Shown here: in pieces, positions 7,468-15,395 of the stretch
How the letters are laid out: every line of letters starts with the position of its first letter
Position numbering within the stretch: position 1 is the first letter of the stretch
Source: Bacteroidales bacterium
Lineage (GTDB): Bacteria; Bacteroidota; Bacteroidia; Bacteroidales; F082
Direction: 5' to 3'
Length of the DNA stretch: 41,409 nt
NCBI GenBank assembly: GCA_016291135.1
Contig: JAEFAE010000023.1
Location: 1 to 41,409, forward strand
Program-made: the position numbers and the translations under genes
Notes under the pieces: generated by a model
What the model was told of the DNA's origin: nothing
Seen by the model: the letters and a program-made list of their open reading frames with translations, nothing else
Databases searched by the model: none

Positions 7468-8502
7468 TTACTTCACCACAAACTTCTTGGTTTCAAGAAG
7501 TCCTTCCCCCTTGATCTGTAAGAAATAAACGCCCTTTTGCAATCCGGCAACGGAAATGTTGCCACTGGTGGTACCCGAAGATATCTCTTGACCCAACACA
7601 TTGAAAATGGAATACGATGCCGTTTCCAAAGGAAGGTTCTTTAAAGAAAGGACGTCGGAAACGGGATTGGGATAAACTTCCATCGGTTGTTGGAAAGAGG
7701 ACTCGTGGACCGCCGTAGGGGGTGGCGTTGTTGGAATGATGTTCAGGATGATCCCCTCCAATTTGGTCAATCCGTAAAAGAAATTCGGATCGGGAATGTC
7801 ATACCAGTTGTCGTATGATCCACCGTAACCGAAGTTCATGTGGAATTTGCCGTCCGATTCGCGATAGCCATCGACGACGACATTGTGTCCAGATGTTCCG
7901 GCGGGATTCTCGACGGCCAGGTGGGCAGGATAACCGGCCTTTAAATTGGCGATCAAAGTGGCATACATCAAGGAATCGGGCTCACGAAACAGCACGCAGT
8001 CCGTAAAGCCAAAGCGTTGGTAGGCCTCAAAGGCCTGATTCACTGCGTAGGTGCCGGAACCGTATGACCCCGAGGCGGTATAGACCTGTGTGAGGGCCGT
8101 GCCGCAAGCAAAAACCACGGCAGCTGCCAACTCACCGCTAAGTTCCTCGTGGCGCTGGAAAGCGGCATCCACGGAGTCCAATAACTCGTTTAACTGCGGG
8201 AAGGAAGGGAACGAATACGTCTCCCAATCGTCGTCAATATGGAAGTTGCGACCAGCGTAACTGGAATAATAGTCGTCACCATCGTCAAAGCGGGTGTTTT
8301 GCGTGGTTTGCAGATAATTGATGATCTGTCCCATGGCAACAGCGGGACACCCGGCATAACTATGCGCGTAATTCTCAAATGGATCCGTTGGACAAAGTTG
8401 ATTGTAGGGATAATTCTGTGTCCAGTGCGATTTCAGGAGTGGACTCTGTGCCCATCCAGTCAGCGCGCAAAATACCAATACAAAGGCGAAAATCTTATGC
8501 AT
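7468..8502 (-). CDS. Secreted C10 (streptopain-like) cysteine peptidase with T9SS sorting domain
   Basis: The 344-residue protein has a signal peptide (1-18). The catalytic domain starts almost at once with the family's mature N-terminus (LLKSHWTQNYPYNQLCP). The nucleophile is C52 in YAGCPAVAMGQIINYL, the base is H206 in SGHNVVVDGY, and the following NFGYGG (from N223) matches the N-W-G-W-G-G block of streptopain with the aromatic positions changed. The roughly 100-residue inhibitory propeptide of streptopain is absent. Residues about 274-344 form a T9SS C-terminal domain (VYPNPVSD, GVYFLQIK, ETKKFVVK). The protein is expected at the cell surface as a general protein-degrading enzyme. The gene is monocistronic with its own promoter. 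Confidence 0.86.
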   Translation of the reverse strand: MHKIFAFVLVFCALTGWAQSPLLKSHWTQNYPYNQLCPTDPFENYAHSYAGCPAVAMGQIINYLQTTQNTRFDDGDDYYSSYAGRNFHIDDDWETYSFPSFPQLNELLDSVDAAFQRHEELSGELAAAVVFACGTALTQVYTASGSYGSGTYAVNQAFEAYQRFGFTDCVLFREPDSLMYATLIANLKAGYPAHLAVENPAGTSGHNVVVDGYRESDGKFHMNFGYGGSYDNWYDIPDPNFFYGLTKLEGIILNIIPTTPPPTAVHESSFQQPMEVYPNPVSDVLSLKNLPLETASYSIFNVLGQEISSGTTSGNISVAGLQKGVYFLQIKGEGLLETKKFVVK

Positions 8503-8527
8503 GTTCTTTGAATTCTTTAAAGGGTGA

Positions 8528-8535
8528 CAAATATA
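8528..8535 (-). promoter_or_regulatory. -7 box of the C10 peptidase gene
   Basis: TATATTTG on the minus strand, 25 nt before the ATG at 8502. Confidence 0.65.
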
Positions 8536-8694
8536 GTAATAATTTGAATCCCAACATGAATATTGTTAAAAATAATTACCATTGCCTTATTGTTCTTATA
8601 TCGGATAATAAAGGACGCTCGCTGACGTTATTAATTATGTCTTTTTTAATCTAAAAACCGATGTCCCGATGGTCTATAACAGCGGCCTTTATCA

Positions 8695-9534
8695 ATGAAA
8701 AAGTATTGGATCATTCTTTCGACCCTTGTTTTGTTTGCCTTTGCCAGTTGTCAAAAGTTTGCCGGCAATCCCGTCACCAAGGATTTCAGCATTGCCGGGA
8801 CCTACACCGAACTTGATGTGGAAGATGCGTTCGATGTGTATGTTGACACTGCGGCAACCGTGGTTACTGTCACCGCGGGCGAACATGTCATGCCGAATGT
8901 AGTGGTCGAAATCAAACAGAACACCTTGAAAATCTATCTCTCAGGATGGCACACCAACCGTGGAGCGGACATGACGGTGATTCTGCCTTATAACGCTGAT
9001 TTGAAGGATGTTGACTTATCAGGCGCCTCGGAGTTCCATTCGGAATTCGGGCTTGTGGGAAGAAAAGTGAATGTGGAGTTGTCGGGGGCTTCGGAATTCT
9101 ATTGTGACCTCGATGCCGATGAAGTGGATATTGACCTGTCGGGTGCCTCTGATTTCGCTGGCGACGTGCTGGCCGACAAGATCGATATGGACCTGTCGGG
9201 TGCCTCCAGTATCAAGGGAGACGTGATGGCCCATGAACTTGACATCGATTTGAGCGGTTCCTCGAATGCCACCCTTGAAGGTGAAGTCGGTTTGCTCAAA
9301 ATGGATCTGACTGGAGCAAGCGACATCAAGAAGACCGTCAACGGGAGCCGATATGGCTTGACCTGCGACCGCTGCGAAGGCTCGATGGCCGGTGCCAGCA
9401 ACGCCTATATCCACTGTGACGGCACCATCAGGGTCAGCCTCTCGGGTTCGAGCGATTTGCATTATACGGGCACTGCCGCCACCTCGGAATGCAGCATGTC
9501 TGGCGCTTCTGGCATTTATCATGATATCCTTTAA
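8695..9534 (+). CDS. DUF2807 (GIN-domain) lipoprotein with repeated LSGAS rungs
   Basis: The 279-residue protein has a lipoprotein signal ending FAFASC with the lipidated Cys at C19. The DUF2807 'head GIN' domain is a right-handed beta-helix. Here the rungs are visible as repeated LSGAS-type turns near residues 108, 129, 148, 167, 186, 205, 231, 249 and 268, mostly 19 residues apart. The family is often annotated as putative autotransporter adhesin, but its function is unproven, and this copy has no barrel. It is probably anchored in the outer membrane or facing the periplasm. No TAnnTTTG box is evident in the 192-nt spacer upstream. The next gene follows after 11 nt, so the two may be co-transcribed. 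Confidence 0.87.
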   Translation: MKKYWIILSTLVLFAFASCQKFAGNPVTKDFSIAGTYTELDVEDAFDVYVDTAATVVTVTAGEHVMPNVVVEIKQNTLKIYLSGWHTNRGADMTVILPYNADLKDVDLSGASEFHSEFGLVGRKVNVELSGASEFYCDLDADEVDIDLSGASDFAGDVLADKIDMDLSGASSIKGDVMAHELDIDLSGSSNATLEGEVGLLKMDLTGASDIKKTVNGSRYGLTCDRCEGSMAGASNAYIHCDGTIRVSLSGSSDLHYTGTAATSECSMSGASGIYHDIL

Positions 9535-9545
9535 ACCTTGAAACC

Positions 9546-10202
9546 ATGAGGCGTATCCTTGATAGATATAATCTGACCTGCAACGGCGTCTTTGCGGGAC
9601 TTTATTACGTGTTTAGTGACGGAACCCATAGCTATTCGGTCAATACATGGGAGTGTGAAATCAAGCAAATTAAGGATCAGTTGGAGGAGAAAGGCTTGTT
9701 GAAAGACCGCTCGCAGAAAAGGCCGATTGCCGCCTTGAAGGCGATGATGACGGAATCCAACCGCGTGGCGGGTAAGAAAAGGCCCATCTATGTGGATGGC
9801 CCGTTCCGGTTGGAACGGGTCCCACAGGAGACCGGGGAGCGGTTTTGGGTCTATCGTTGTGATGCCGAGAAGGGACAACCGGGCTATTCCGAAAAAGATC
9901 ATTCCGCTGCGCACTACGAAGGGCCTAAAACCCCTGATGGAATGCAGGAATGGACCACATGGTATGCATTCGAAAAAATGGATGACGGCACCTATCAGGC
10001 TTCGCTTGATGAATCCTGGTGGTGGGGTGGTGGCCACAACGACGGCGGCACAATCCGTACTGAGATTCCTGAAGAATGGTTTGAATTGCCCTACGACGCG
10101 TTCCTGGAAAAGGTGGTCACCCTGTCGGCAGCCTCGCATTACGGCTTCACCCCGGATGAGCTGCAAGCCAAAGAGGGGCTGAAGGAATTCTTTGGGTTTT
10201 AG
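9546..10202 (+). CDS. Hypothetical soluble protein
   Basis: This 218-residue protein is not recognised. It has no signal peptide or membrane segment. It is rich in Trp, Tyr and charged residues and contains a Trp/Gly-rich stretch SWWWGGGHNDGG (about 157-168) and an acidic C-terminal helix. The first 60 residues (RRILDRYNLTCNGVFAGLYY) look like a compact alpha/beta start. Codon use resembles the neighbours. It begins 11 nt after the DUF2807 gene and ends at a strong bidirectional terminator, so it is probably the last gene of a two-gene unit. Confidence 0.75.
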   Translation: MRRILDRYNLTCNGVFAGLYYVFSDGTHSYSVNTWECEIKQIKDQLEEKGLLKDRSQKRPIAALKAMMTESNRVAGKKRPIYVDGPFRLERVPQETGERFWVYRCDAEKGQPGYSEKDHSAAHYEGPKTPDGMQEWTTWYAFEKMDDGTYQASLDESWWWGGGHNDGGTIRTEIPEEWFELPYDAFLEKVVTLSAASHYGFTPDELQAKEGLKEFFGF

Positions 10203-10228
10203 CAAAAGATTCTAGCTATGCAAAGAAA

Positions 10229-10259
10229 AGCGGAGCAATCCTTTTTGGGTTGCTCCGCT
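10229..10259. terminator. Bidirectional terminator between convergent genes
   Basis: The arms AGCGGAGCAA (10229-10238) and TTGCTCCGCT (10250-10259) form a perfect 10-bp stem, extendable inward by TCC/GGG with a wobble. A T-rich tract follows on the plus strand (CATTTTTATT), and the minus-strand side reads into T-rich sequence as well. It can serve both flanking genes. Confidence 0.85.
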
Positions 10260-10264
10260 CATTT

Positions 10265-10459
10265 TTATTCTTCTTCGATTTCGTTGACGGTATTCGTCGT
10301 GGAGTCCACCTCCACCTCGGGTGTCGGTGGGCCATACAACTCCGCAGGGGGTGGTCCATAAACCTTAGGCGTGTGGATGCCGAAACAGCTGCTGACACCA
10401 AATAGCAATGCCAGTCCTGTCAAGATACGGGTCCAAATCCTGCGAGGTGGTTTTTTCAT
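10265..10459 (-). CDS. Small proline-rich lipoprotein
   Basis: This 64-residue protein has a basic N-terminus (MKKPPRRIWTR), a hydrophobic segment, and a lipobox GVSSC with the lipidated Cys at C25. The mature part is only 40 residues and is Pro/Glu-rich with a duplicated YGPPP/YGPPT motif, which recalls the YGxP motif after the Cys of the radical-SAM-associated small lipoproteins of Bacteroidales. I cannot assign a role. It ends against the terminator at 10229-10259. Its own promoter is not clear. It lies 55 nt downstream of the end of the aminotransferase gene on the same strand and may be transcribed with it. Confidence 0.65.
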   Translation of the reverse strand: MKKPPRRIWTRILTGLALLFGVSSCFGIHTPKVYGPPPAELYGPPTPEVEVDSTTNTVNEIEEE

Positions 10460-10514
10460 GGCGCTTTTCCTTTGTCAACTTCGCTTGGTTGAAGATTTCG
10501 CTATTCCATTCTCA

Positions 10515-11834
10515 TTATTTCACCGGATGGTCCATGGCAAACGCCTTGAGTCTCTCGGCCAGCACCGGGATCTCTTCGCGTTGGATGAGCGAGGTGCAGG
10601 CACGGATGCCTTGTTTCTGGCTGCCGCAGGTGTCGAGTGAGATGCCCGACACGCCGTAGTACAGCATCTCTTCCACCAGGTCGGCGCCGGTGAAGCCCGT
10701 GTAGCAGAAGGTGAAGTAGAAGCCGTCGGCGATGGGTTCGCCACAGTCCTCGTCGTAGGTGATGTAGAAGCCGTTCTCAGTGAATGCCTTCTTCATCAGT
10801 TCGGCCTTGCGACCGTATTCCAGCACGTCTTCACGATAGTTGTAGGTGCCGTCGTTGACCGCTTTCAGGATGGCGGCCAAGGCGTGTTGTGCCGAATGGG
10901 AGGTGCCGGAGCTGAGCGGGTGCAGGGCGCCGAACAGGATGGCACGCAAGAAGACCTCCTGGCCGCAGAAGGCTTTCAGGTCGGGATAATGGCGGCTGGC
11001 CAGTTTGTTGCTGATGCCGATGATGGCGCAACGCTCGCCGGCATAGCTGAAGGCCTTGGAGCTGGAGATCATCAGGATGTAGTTGTCGGTGTATTTGCCC
11101 ACAGTGGGTTGGAACGGCTCCACGCCGGGATGGCTGTAGTCCTTGCGGAAGTCCATGCCGAAGTAGGCGAGGTCCTCCATGACGATGACGTCGTATTTGT
11201 TGGCCATCTCGCCGATGATGCGCAACTCCTCGTCGGTGAGGCACACCCAGGTCGGGTTGTTGGGGTTGGAGTAGAGCAGGCTGTGGATGTTGCCCTTGCT
11301 CAGCACCTCTTCGAGTTTGGCACGCAACTTCTCACCGCGATAGTCGTAAATGTCGAAGTGCTCCATGGGGATGCCCAGCACCTTGTTCTGGAACTTGTGT
11401 ACCGGGAAGCCCGGGTCGATGAAGAGGATGGTATTTTTCTTGGTATTGGCGTGTCCGGCAATCATGAAGGAGGCAAATCCGCCTTGCATGGATCCCACGG
11501 TGGGGATGCAGTTGGCTGCGTCCACGTCGAGGTTCAGGAAGTTCTTGATGAAACGAGCGGCCTCTTTCTTGAGGACCGGGATGCCGTCGATGGGCGGGTA
11601 GTTGGCAGGAACGCCTTCTTGGAGGGCCTTGATCTGTGCTTCGATGCCGACTTTTGCGGGCGGCAGGCCGGGGTTGCCGATCTCCATGTGGATGAACTTT
11701 TTGCCAGCAGCGGCCTCGATGTCGCGGGCGAGTTTGTTGATTTCACGGATACCGGCTTTGCCGATGCAGGCCAAGCCGCTTTCTTCAAAGAGTTTTTTCG
11801 CTACGTCAACGGGAACAATGTTGTGTTGCATCAT
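10515..11834 (-). CDS. PLP-dependent aminotransferase, class I/II
   Basis: The 439-residue cytosolic protein has the fold-type I aminotransferase landmarks: SMQGGF (115-120) at the phosphate-binding turn, SNPNNPTW with N190, D221 and Y224 (MEDLAYFG) that contact the PLP ring, and the Schiff-base Lys K260 in SSSKAFSYAGERCAIIG. The C-terminal domain completes the fold. It transfers an amino group between an amino acid and a keto acid; the exact substrate pair is not determinable, and I do not assign a symbol. Two adjacent ATG codons (11834 and 11831) could start it. A textbook promoter lies about 60 nt upstream. Confidence 0.88.
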   Translation of the reverse strand: MMQHNIVPVDVAKKLFEESGLACIGKAGIREINKLARDIEAAAGKKFIHMEIGNPGLPPAKVGIEAQIKALQEGVPANYPPIDGIPVLKKEAARFIKNFLNLDVDAANCIPTVGSMQGGFASFMIAGHANTKKNTILFIDPGFPVHKFQNKVLGIPMEHFDIYDYRGEKLRAKLEEVLSKGNIHSLLYSNPNNPTWVCLTDEELRIIGEMANKYDVIVMEDLAYFGMDFRKDYSHPGVEPFQPTVGKYTDNYILMISSSKAFSYAGERCAIIGISNKLASRHYPDLKAFCGQEVFLRAILFGALHPLSSGTSHSAQHALAAILKAVNDGTYNYREDVLEYGRKAELMKKAFTENGFYITYDEDCGEPIADGFYFTFCYTGFTGADLVEEMLYYGVSGISLDTCGSQKQGIRACTSLIQREEIPVLAERLKAFAMDHPVK

Positions 11835-11892
11835 GATGATAATATTTTGATTTTTAATAAATTACAGAATAATGCCGATTTGTTTGGCAGGG

Positions 11893-11923
11893 CAAAGGTA
11901 GGCATTTTTTTAATTTTTTCAAA
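11893..11923 (-). promoter_or_regulatory. Promoter of the aminotransferase gene, consensus -7 and -33 with 19-nt spacer
   Basis: On the minus strand TACCTTTG (11893-11900) follows TTTG (11920-11923) after exactly 19 nt, the best match to the Bacteroidetes promoter in this window. The leader to the ATG is about 50 nt. Confidence 0.8.
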
Positions 11924-11963
11924 AAATATTGCTCCGATTTCTTGGAGATAACAAAAAAAGCTG

Positions 11964-11971
11964 TACTTTTG
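11964..11971 (+). promoter_or_regulatory. -7 box of the tRNA-Val pair
   Basis: TACTTTTG ends 10 nt before the first base of tRNA-Val(GAC), so the primary transcript starts almost at the mature 5' end. It is divergent from the aminotransferase promoter 40 nt away. Confidence 0.7.
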
Positions 11972-11981
11972 CATCCGCAAT

Positions 11982-12056
11982 GGGACGGTAGCTCAGTTGG
12001 TTTAGAGCGCATGCTTGACAGGCATGAGGTCACAAGTTCGATCCTTGTTCGCCCCA
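11982..12056 (+). tRNA. tRNA-Val(GAC)
   Basis: A 75-nt cloverleaf with D-arm GCTC/GAGC, anticodon stem CATGC/GCATG with loop TTGACAG (anticodon GAC), and T-arm ACAAG/CTTGT with loop TTCGATC. The acceptor GGGACGG pairs with TCGCCCC except for an A4-C69 mismatch, while a T at position 69 would pair. CCA is not encoded. Reads GUC and GUU codons. Confidence 0.9.
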
Positions 12057-12062
12057 CATCGT

Positions 12063-12090
12063 AGAGACGCAACGCCTTGCGTCTCTTTTA
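12063..12090 (+). terminator. Hairpin with T-tract between the two tRNA-Val genes
   Basis: AGAGACGCAA (12063-12072) and TTGCGTCTCT (12077-12086) form a perfect 10-bp stem with a 4-nt loop, followed by TTTTA. It is preceded by GT, so the element reads GTAG + palindrome, the form of a REP element. It may be a terminator, a processing site, or a repeat. The same 8-bp arms recur after rpoC at 31428-31452. Confidence 0.65.
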
Positions 12091-12097
12091 TATCGGA

Positions 12098-12172
12098 GGG
12101 ACGTTAGCCCAGTCGGTTTAGAGCGCTGCCTTCACACGGCAGAGGTCACTGGTTCGAGTCCAGTACGTCCCA
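12098..12172 (+). tRNA. tRNA-Val(CAC)
   Basis: A 75-nt cloverleaf with perfect acceptor GGGACGT/ACGTCCC, anticodon stem CTGCC/GGCAG and loop TTCACAC (anticodon CAC), and T-loop TTCGAGT. It reads GUG. It starts 42 nt after the previous tRNA and is followed by its own terminator. CCA is not encoded. Confidence 0.93.
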
Positions 12173-12176
12173 CGAA

Positions 12177-12209
12177 ACAAAAAAGCCAGCAAACGCTGGC
12201 TTTTTTTGT
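12177..12209 (+). terminator. Terminator after tRNA-Val(CAC)
   Basis: GCCAGC (12185-12190) and GCTGGC (12195-12200) with flanking A5/T5 extend to an 11-bp stem over an AAAC loop, followed by a T-rich tract. Confidence 0.85.
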
Positions 12210-12278
12210 TTTGCGTTCATCCAAAAGTTATTTAAGGCTGTTTTTGTTTCGTTGTGGGAGAATGTCCAAAAAATAGCT

Positions 12279-12286
12279 TACCTTTG
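12279..12286 (+). promoter_or_regulatory. -7 box of the DPP-IV gene
   Basis: TACCTTTG lies 23 nt before the ATG at 12309. It rules out the longer frame starting at 12252, which would begin upstream of the transcript. Confidence 0.7.
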
Positions 12287-12308
12287 CGTCACAGTTAAAT
12301 CAAATGGT

Positions 12309-14534
12309 ATGAAAGCGAAATTAGCATTAGTAAGTTTGTTCCTTCTGATGGGAACGCTCCTCGCCACCGCGCAGGAAAAGAAAAACATCACCCTTGAGGA
12401 CCTGTACCAGCGTCCCACCTTCTATGCAAAGAGTGTCCGCGGCATGAACTCCATGAAAGACGGCGTCACCTACGGCTCGTTCGAGAAAGGGGCCCTCAAT
12501 ATCTATAATTACAAGACCGGCAAGCTCGTCAACACCCTCTTCGATATCAAGGACCTTGTGCTGGAGGGCGCCGATGCTCCCGTCCCGATGCAGAACTACG
12601 AGCTGAGCGACGACGAGTCGAAGCTACTGGTGCTCACCGACATGGAGTCGATTTATCGGCATTCCTATACGGCGAACTATTATGTCTATGACATCAAGGC
12701 CAAAACCCTGCAGCCGCTCTCTGAAAACGGCAAGCAACGCCTCGCCACCTTCTCACCCGATGCCACCAAGGTTGCCTTCATGCGCGACAACAACCTGTTT
12801 ATCAAGGACCTGAAGACAGGGGAGGAGAAGCAATTCACCTATGACGGCCTTTACAACCACATCATCAACGGCGCTCCCGACTGGGTCTATGAAGAAGAGT
12901 TCAGTTTCTCACAGGGCTTCTATTGGTCGCCCGACAGCAAGAAGATCGCTTTCATGCGTTTCGACGAGTCCAAGGTGAAGGAGTTCCAGATGGAGGAGTT
13001 CGAAGGCTTGTATCCGGAATGGTACAGCTTCAAGTATCCCAAGGCAGGCGAGGACAACTCCATTGTTGAGATCTTCGTCTATGACCTGGCCAGCGGAAAG
13101 ACCGTCAAGATGGACACCGGCACCGAAACCGACATCTACCTGCCGCGTATCAAGTGGACCAAGGATCCCAACGTGCTGGCCATCCAGCGCCTCAACCGCC
13201 ATCAGAACCATCTGGAGATCCTGGCCGCCAACGCCACCACCGGAGCCAGCCGCGTGTTCTTCGACGACACCAACGACTATTACATCGACATCACCGACGA
13301 CTGGACCTTCCTCGAAGACGGTCGCAGTTTCCTGATGACTTCCGAGAAGAGCGGCTACAACCACATCTACCTGTACCTTCTCGACGGTACCATGGTCAAA
13401 CAGCTGACCAGCGGCAACTGGGATGTGACCCAGGTTTACGGATACGATGCCAAGAAGAAGGAAGTCTATTTCCAGGCCGCCAAGAACGCCCCCGTCGACC
13501 GACAGATCTATGCCGTCAACCTGAAAGGACAGATCCGTGAGGTGATCGGACGCGAGGGCACCAACAACGCCCGGTTCAGCAACGACTTCAGCTACCTTAT
13601 TAATATCAACTCCACCATCAACCAGCCCACCCAGTACGAGCTCTATACCAACAAGGGCAAGCTGGTCCGTGTGCTGGAAGACAACAAGGCCTTTGCCGAG
13701 AAGCTCAACGACTATAACCTGGGTGAGAAGAAGCTCTTCAAGATCAGCGACCCGGCCTTCGTGCTGCCCGATGGCACCCAGGTCGATGTCGATGCCTGGC
13801 AGATCCTGCCTCCCGATTTCGATCCGAACAAGAAATACCCTGTGTTGATCTACGTGTATGGCGGTCCTGGCCATCAGACGGTGAACAACTCCTGGGCCAA
13901 CAGCGATTATTGGTGGCTCCAGCTACTCGCCCAGCACGGCATCATCAGCGTGTCCATCAACAACCGTGGCAGCGGCGCCCAAGGGGAGGTCTTCAAGAAG
14001 ATGACCTACCTCCAGCTGGGCAAGTATGAGACCGAAGACATGATCACCCTGGCCAAGTACATGGCCAAACAGCCTTACGTCGATGCGGAGCGGATCGGCA
14101 TCTACGGCTGGAGCTACGGTGGCTTCATGGCGGCCAACGGCATCACCAAGGGCGCCGACGTCATCAGCACGGCCGTTTCGGTGGCCCCGGTGACCAACTG
14201 GCGTTACTACGACAACGTCTATACCGAGCGCTTCATGCGTACCCCGCAGGAGAACCCCGATGGCTACGACAAGAACTCCCCGGTACACAACACCGAGCTG
14301 ATCAAGGGCAACTACCTGCTCTGCCACGGCAGCGGCGACGACAACGTCCACTACCAGAACGCCATGGAGCTCATCAAGGCCATGATCAGCAACGGCAAGC
14401 AGTTCGACCTGATGATCTATCCCAACAAGAACCACGGCATCTATGGTGGCTATGAGTACGGAGCCGGCGAGTGCCGGATGCACCTCTTCACCAAGATCGA
14501 CAATTTCCTGTTCAAGCATCTGCTTGGCGAGTGA
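12309..14534 (+). CDS. Dipeptidyl peptidase IV (S9B serine peptidase)
   Basis: The 741-residue protein has a signal peptide (about 1-21), an eight-bladed beta-propeller (about 40-470) and an alpha/beta-hydrolase domain (about 500-741). The diagnostic DW-V-YEEEF motif contains the Glu pair E195-E196 that holds the substrate amino terminus. The triad is S602 in GWSYGGFMA, D677 in HGSGDDNVHYQ and H709 in KNHGIYGG. The spacings of 75 and 32 residues equal those of Porphyromonas gingivalis DPP-IV. The enzyme releases N-terminal Xaa-Pro dipeptides from oligopeptides and probably acts in the periplasm or on the outer membrane, feeding on products of the secreted peptidases. It is monocistronic with its own promoter. 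Codon use is strongly biased to C-ending codons, suggesting high expression. Confidence 0.95.
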   Translation: MKAKLALVSLFLLMGTLLATAQEKKNITLEDLYQRPTFYAKSVRGMNSMKDGVTYGSFEKGALNIYNYKTGKLVNTLFDIKDLVLEGADAPVPMQNYELSDDESKLLVLTDMESIYRHSYTANYYVYDIKAKTLQPLSENGKQRLATFSPDATKVAFMRDNNLFIKDLKTGEEKQFTYDGLYNHIINGAPDWVYEEEFSFSQGFYWSPDSKKIAFMRFDESKVKEFQMEEFEGLYPEWYSFKYPKAGEDNSIVEIFVYDLASGKTVKMDTGTETDIYLPRIKWTKDPNVLAIQRLNRHQNHLEILAANATTGASRVFFDDTNDYYIDITDDWTFLEDGRSFLMTSEKSGYNHIYLYLLDGTMVKQLTSGNWDVTQVYGYDAKKKEVYFQAAKNAPVDRQIYAVNLKGQIREVIGREGTNNARFSNDFSYLININSTINQPTQYELYTNKGKLVRVLEDNKAFAEKLNDYNLGEKKLFKISDPAFVLPDGTQVDVDAWQILPPDFDPNKKYPVLIYVYGGPGHQTVNNSWANSDYWWLQLLAQHGIISVSINNRGSGAQGEVFKKMTYLQLGKYETEDMITLAKYMAKQPYVDAERIGIYGWSYGGFMAANGITKGADVISTAVSVAPVTNWRYYDNVYTERFMRTPQENPDGYDKNSPVHNTELIKGNYLLCHGSGDDNVHYQNAMELIKAMISNGKQFDLMIYPNKNHGIYGGYEYGAGECRMHLFTKIDNFLFKHLLGE

Positions 14535-14570
14535 TCTTAAGACTAACACTTATTGCAATCTGGTTTTGAA

Positions 14571-15326
14571 ATGATCAGGGAAGAAACTGTTTTCGGTCCG
14601 ATCTTCAGCCGCCGGTTGGGCAGTTCGTTGGGCATCAACCTGCTGCCGGTGCATGGGAAGATCTGTACCTTCGACTGCATCTATTGTGAATGCGGCTGGA
14701 ACAAGGACGGTCGTGACGACACGCGGTTGCCCAAGGCCGCCGAAGTCCATGAAGCCCTTGAGGCCAAGCTGAAACAGCTGGTGGCCGACGGCACGCCCGT
14801 GGATTCCATTACCTTTTCCGGCGATGGCGAATCGACCATCAACCCCGATTTTCCGCAGATCATCGACGATACCTTGGCTTTGAGGGACCAGTATTATCCC
14901 TCAGCCAAGGTTTCGGTGCTCTCCAATGCCACCCAGGTGCACCGTCCCGAGATCTTCGCCGCCTTGCGTAAAGTCGACAATCCCATCATGAAGATCGACG
15001 CCCCGACCAACGAACTGGTGGAAAAGATCAACCACCCGGCGCCGGGATACGACGTCAAGAGGGTGGTCGAGGCCTTGAAGCAGTTCAACGGCGACTTCGT
15101 CCTCCAGACCATGTTCCTGAAGAAAAAGGACTTCGATTCCTCTTCACCCGAAGTGCTTGATGGTTGGATGGACCTTGTCAGGCTGTTGAAGCCCCGTGAG
15201 GTGATGGCCTACACCATCGACCGTCCCACGCCTGAAGCGGGCCTGCAAAAGTTCACGGTGGAGGAGATGCGGACGTTCCTGAAACCGTTGATTGACGAAG
15301 GATTCAATCTGCAGATCAAGGGGTAA
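14571..15326 (+). CDS. Radical SAM protein of unassigned function
   Basis: The 251-residue protein begins with a short lead and then ICTFDCIYCECGW, the CxxxCxxC motif (C32, C36, C39) that binds the 4Fe-4S cluster used to cleave S-adenosylmethionine. A glycine-rich strand SGDGESTINPDF, about 50 residues later, matches the SAM-binding GGE-like motif. The protein covers the partial TIM barrel but has no extra C-terminal domain, so the substrate is unknown. Similar stand-alone proteins are often annotated only as radical SAM protein. I chose the ATG at 14571 over the TTG at 14553 because it gives the usual compact N-terminus (MIREETVFGPIFSRRLG). It starts 36 nt after DPP-IV and may be read through from it. 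Confidence 0.85.
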   Translation: MIREETVFGPIFSRRLGSSLGINLLPVHGKICTFDCIYCECGWNKDGRDDTRLPKAAEVHEALEAKLKQLVADGTPVDSITFSGDGESTINPDFPQIIDDTLALRDQYYPSAKVSVLSNATQVHRPEIFAALRKVDNPIMKIDAPTNELVEKINHPAPGYDVKRVVEALKQFNGDFVLQTMFLKKKDFDSSSPEVLDGWMDLVRLLKPREVMAYTIDRPTPEAGLQKFTVEEMRTFLKPLIDEGFNLQIKG

Positions 15327-15350
15327 TGGTTTCGTTTTGGATTATTTGAT

Positions 15351-15358
15351 TATTTTTG
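15351..15358 (+). promoter_or_regulatory. -7 box of the FISUMP-type lipoprotein gene
   Basis: TATTTTTG lies 37 nt before the ATG at 15396. A TTTTGG 12 nt upstream is too close to be an ideal -33 element. Confidence 0.55.
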
Positions 15359-15395
15359 TCCAGCAATACGAAAGAAAACCAAATAAATAAGAAAT

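Noticed and set aside
10884..11951. A 355-codon frame antisense to the aminotransferase gene, running into the tRNA promoter region
   Set aside because: The opposite strand has complete aminotransferase motifs and a consensus promoter. The antisense frame shows no domain and overlaps promoter elements.
12909..13874. A 321-codon antisense frame in the DPP-IV gene
   Set aside because: Shadow of a C-biased real gene; Val/Gly/Asp-rich translation without family resemblance.
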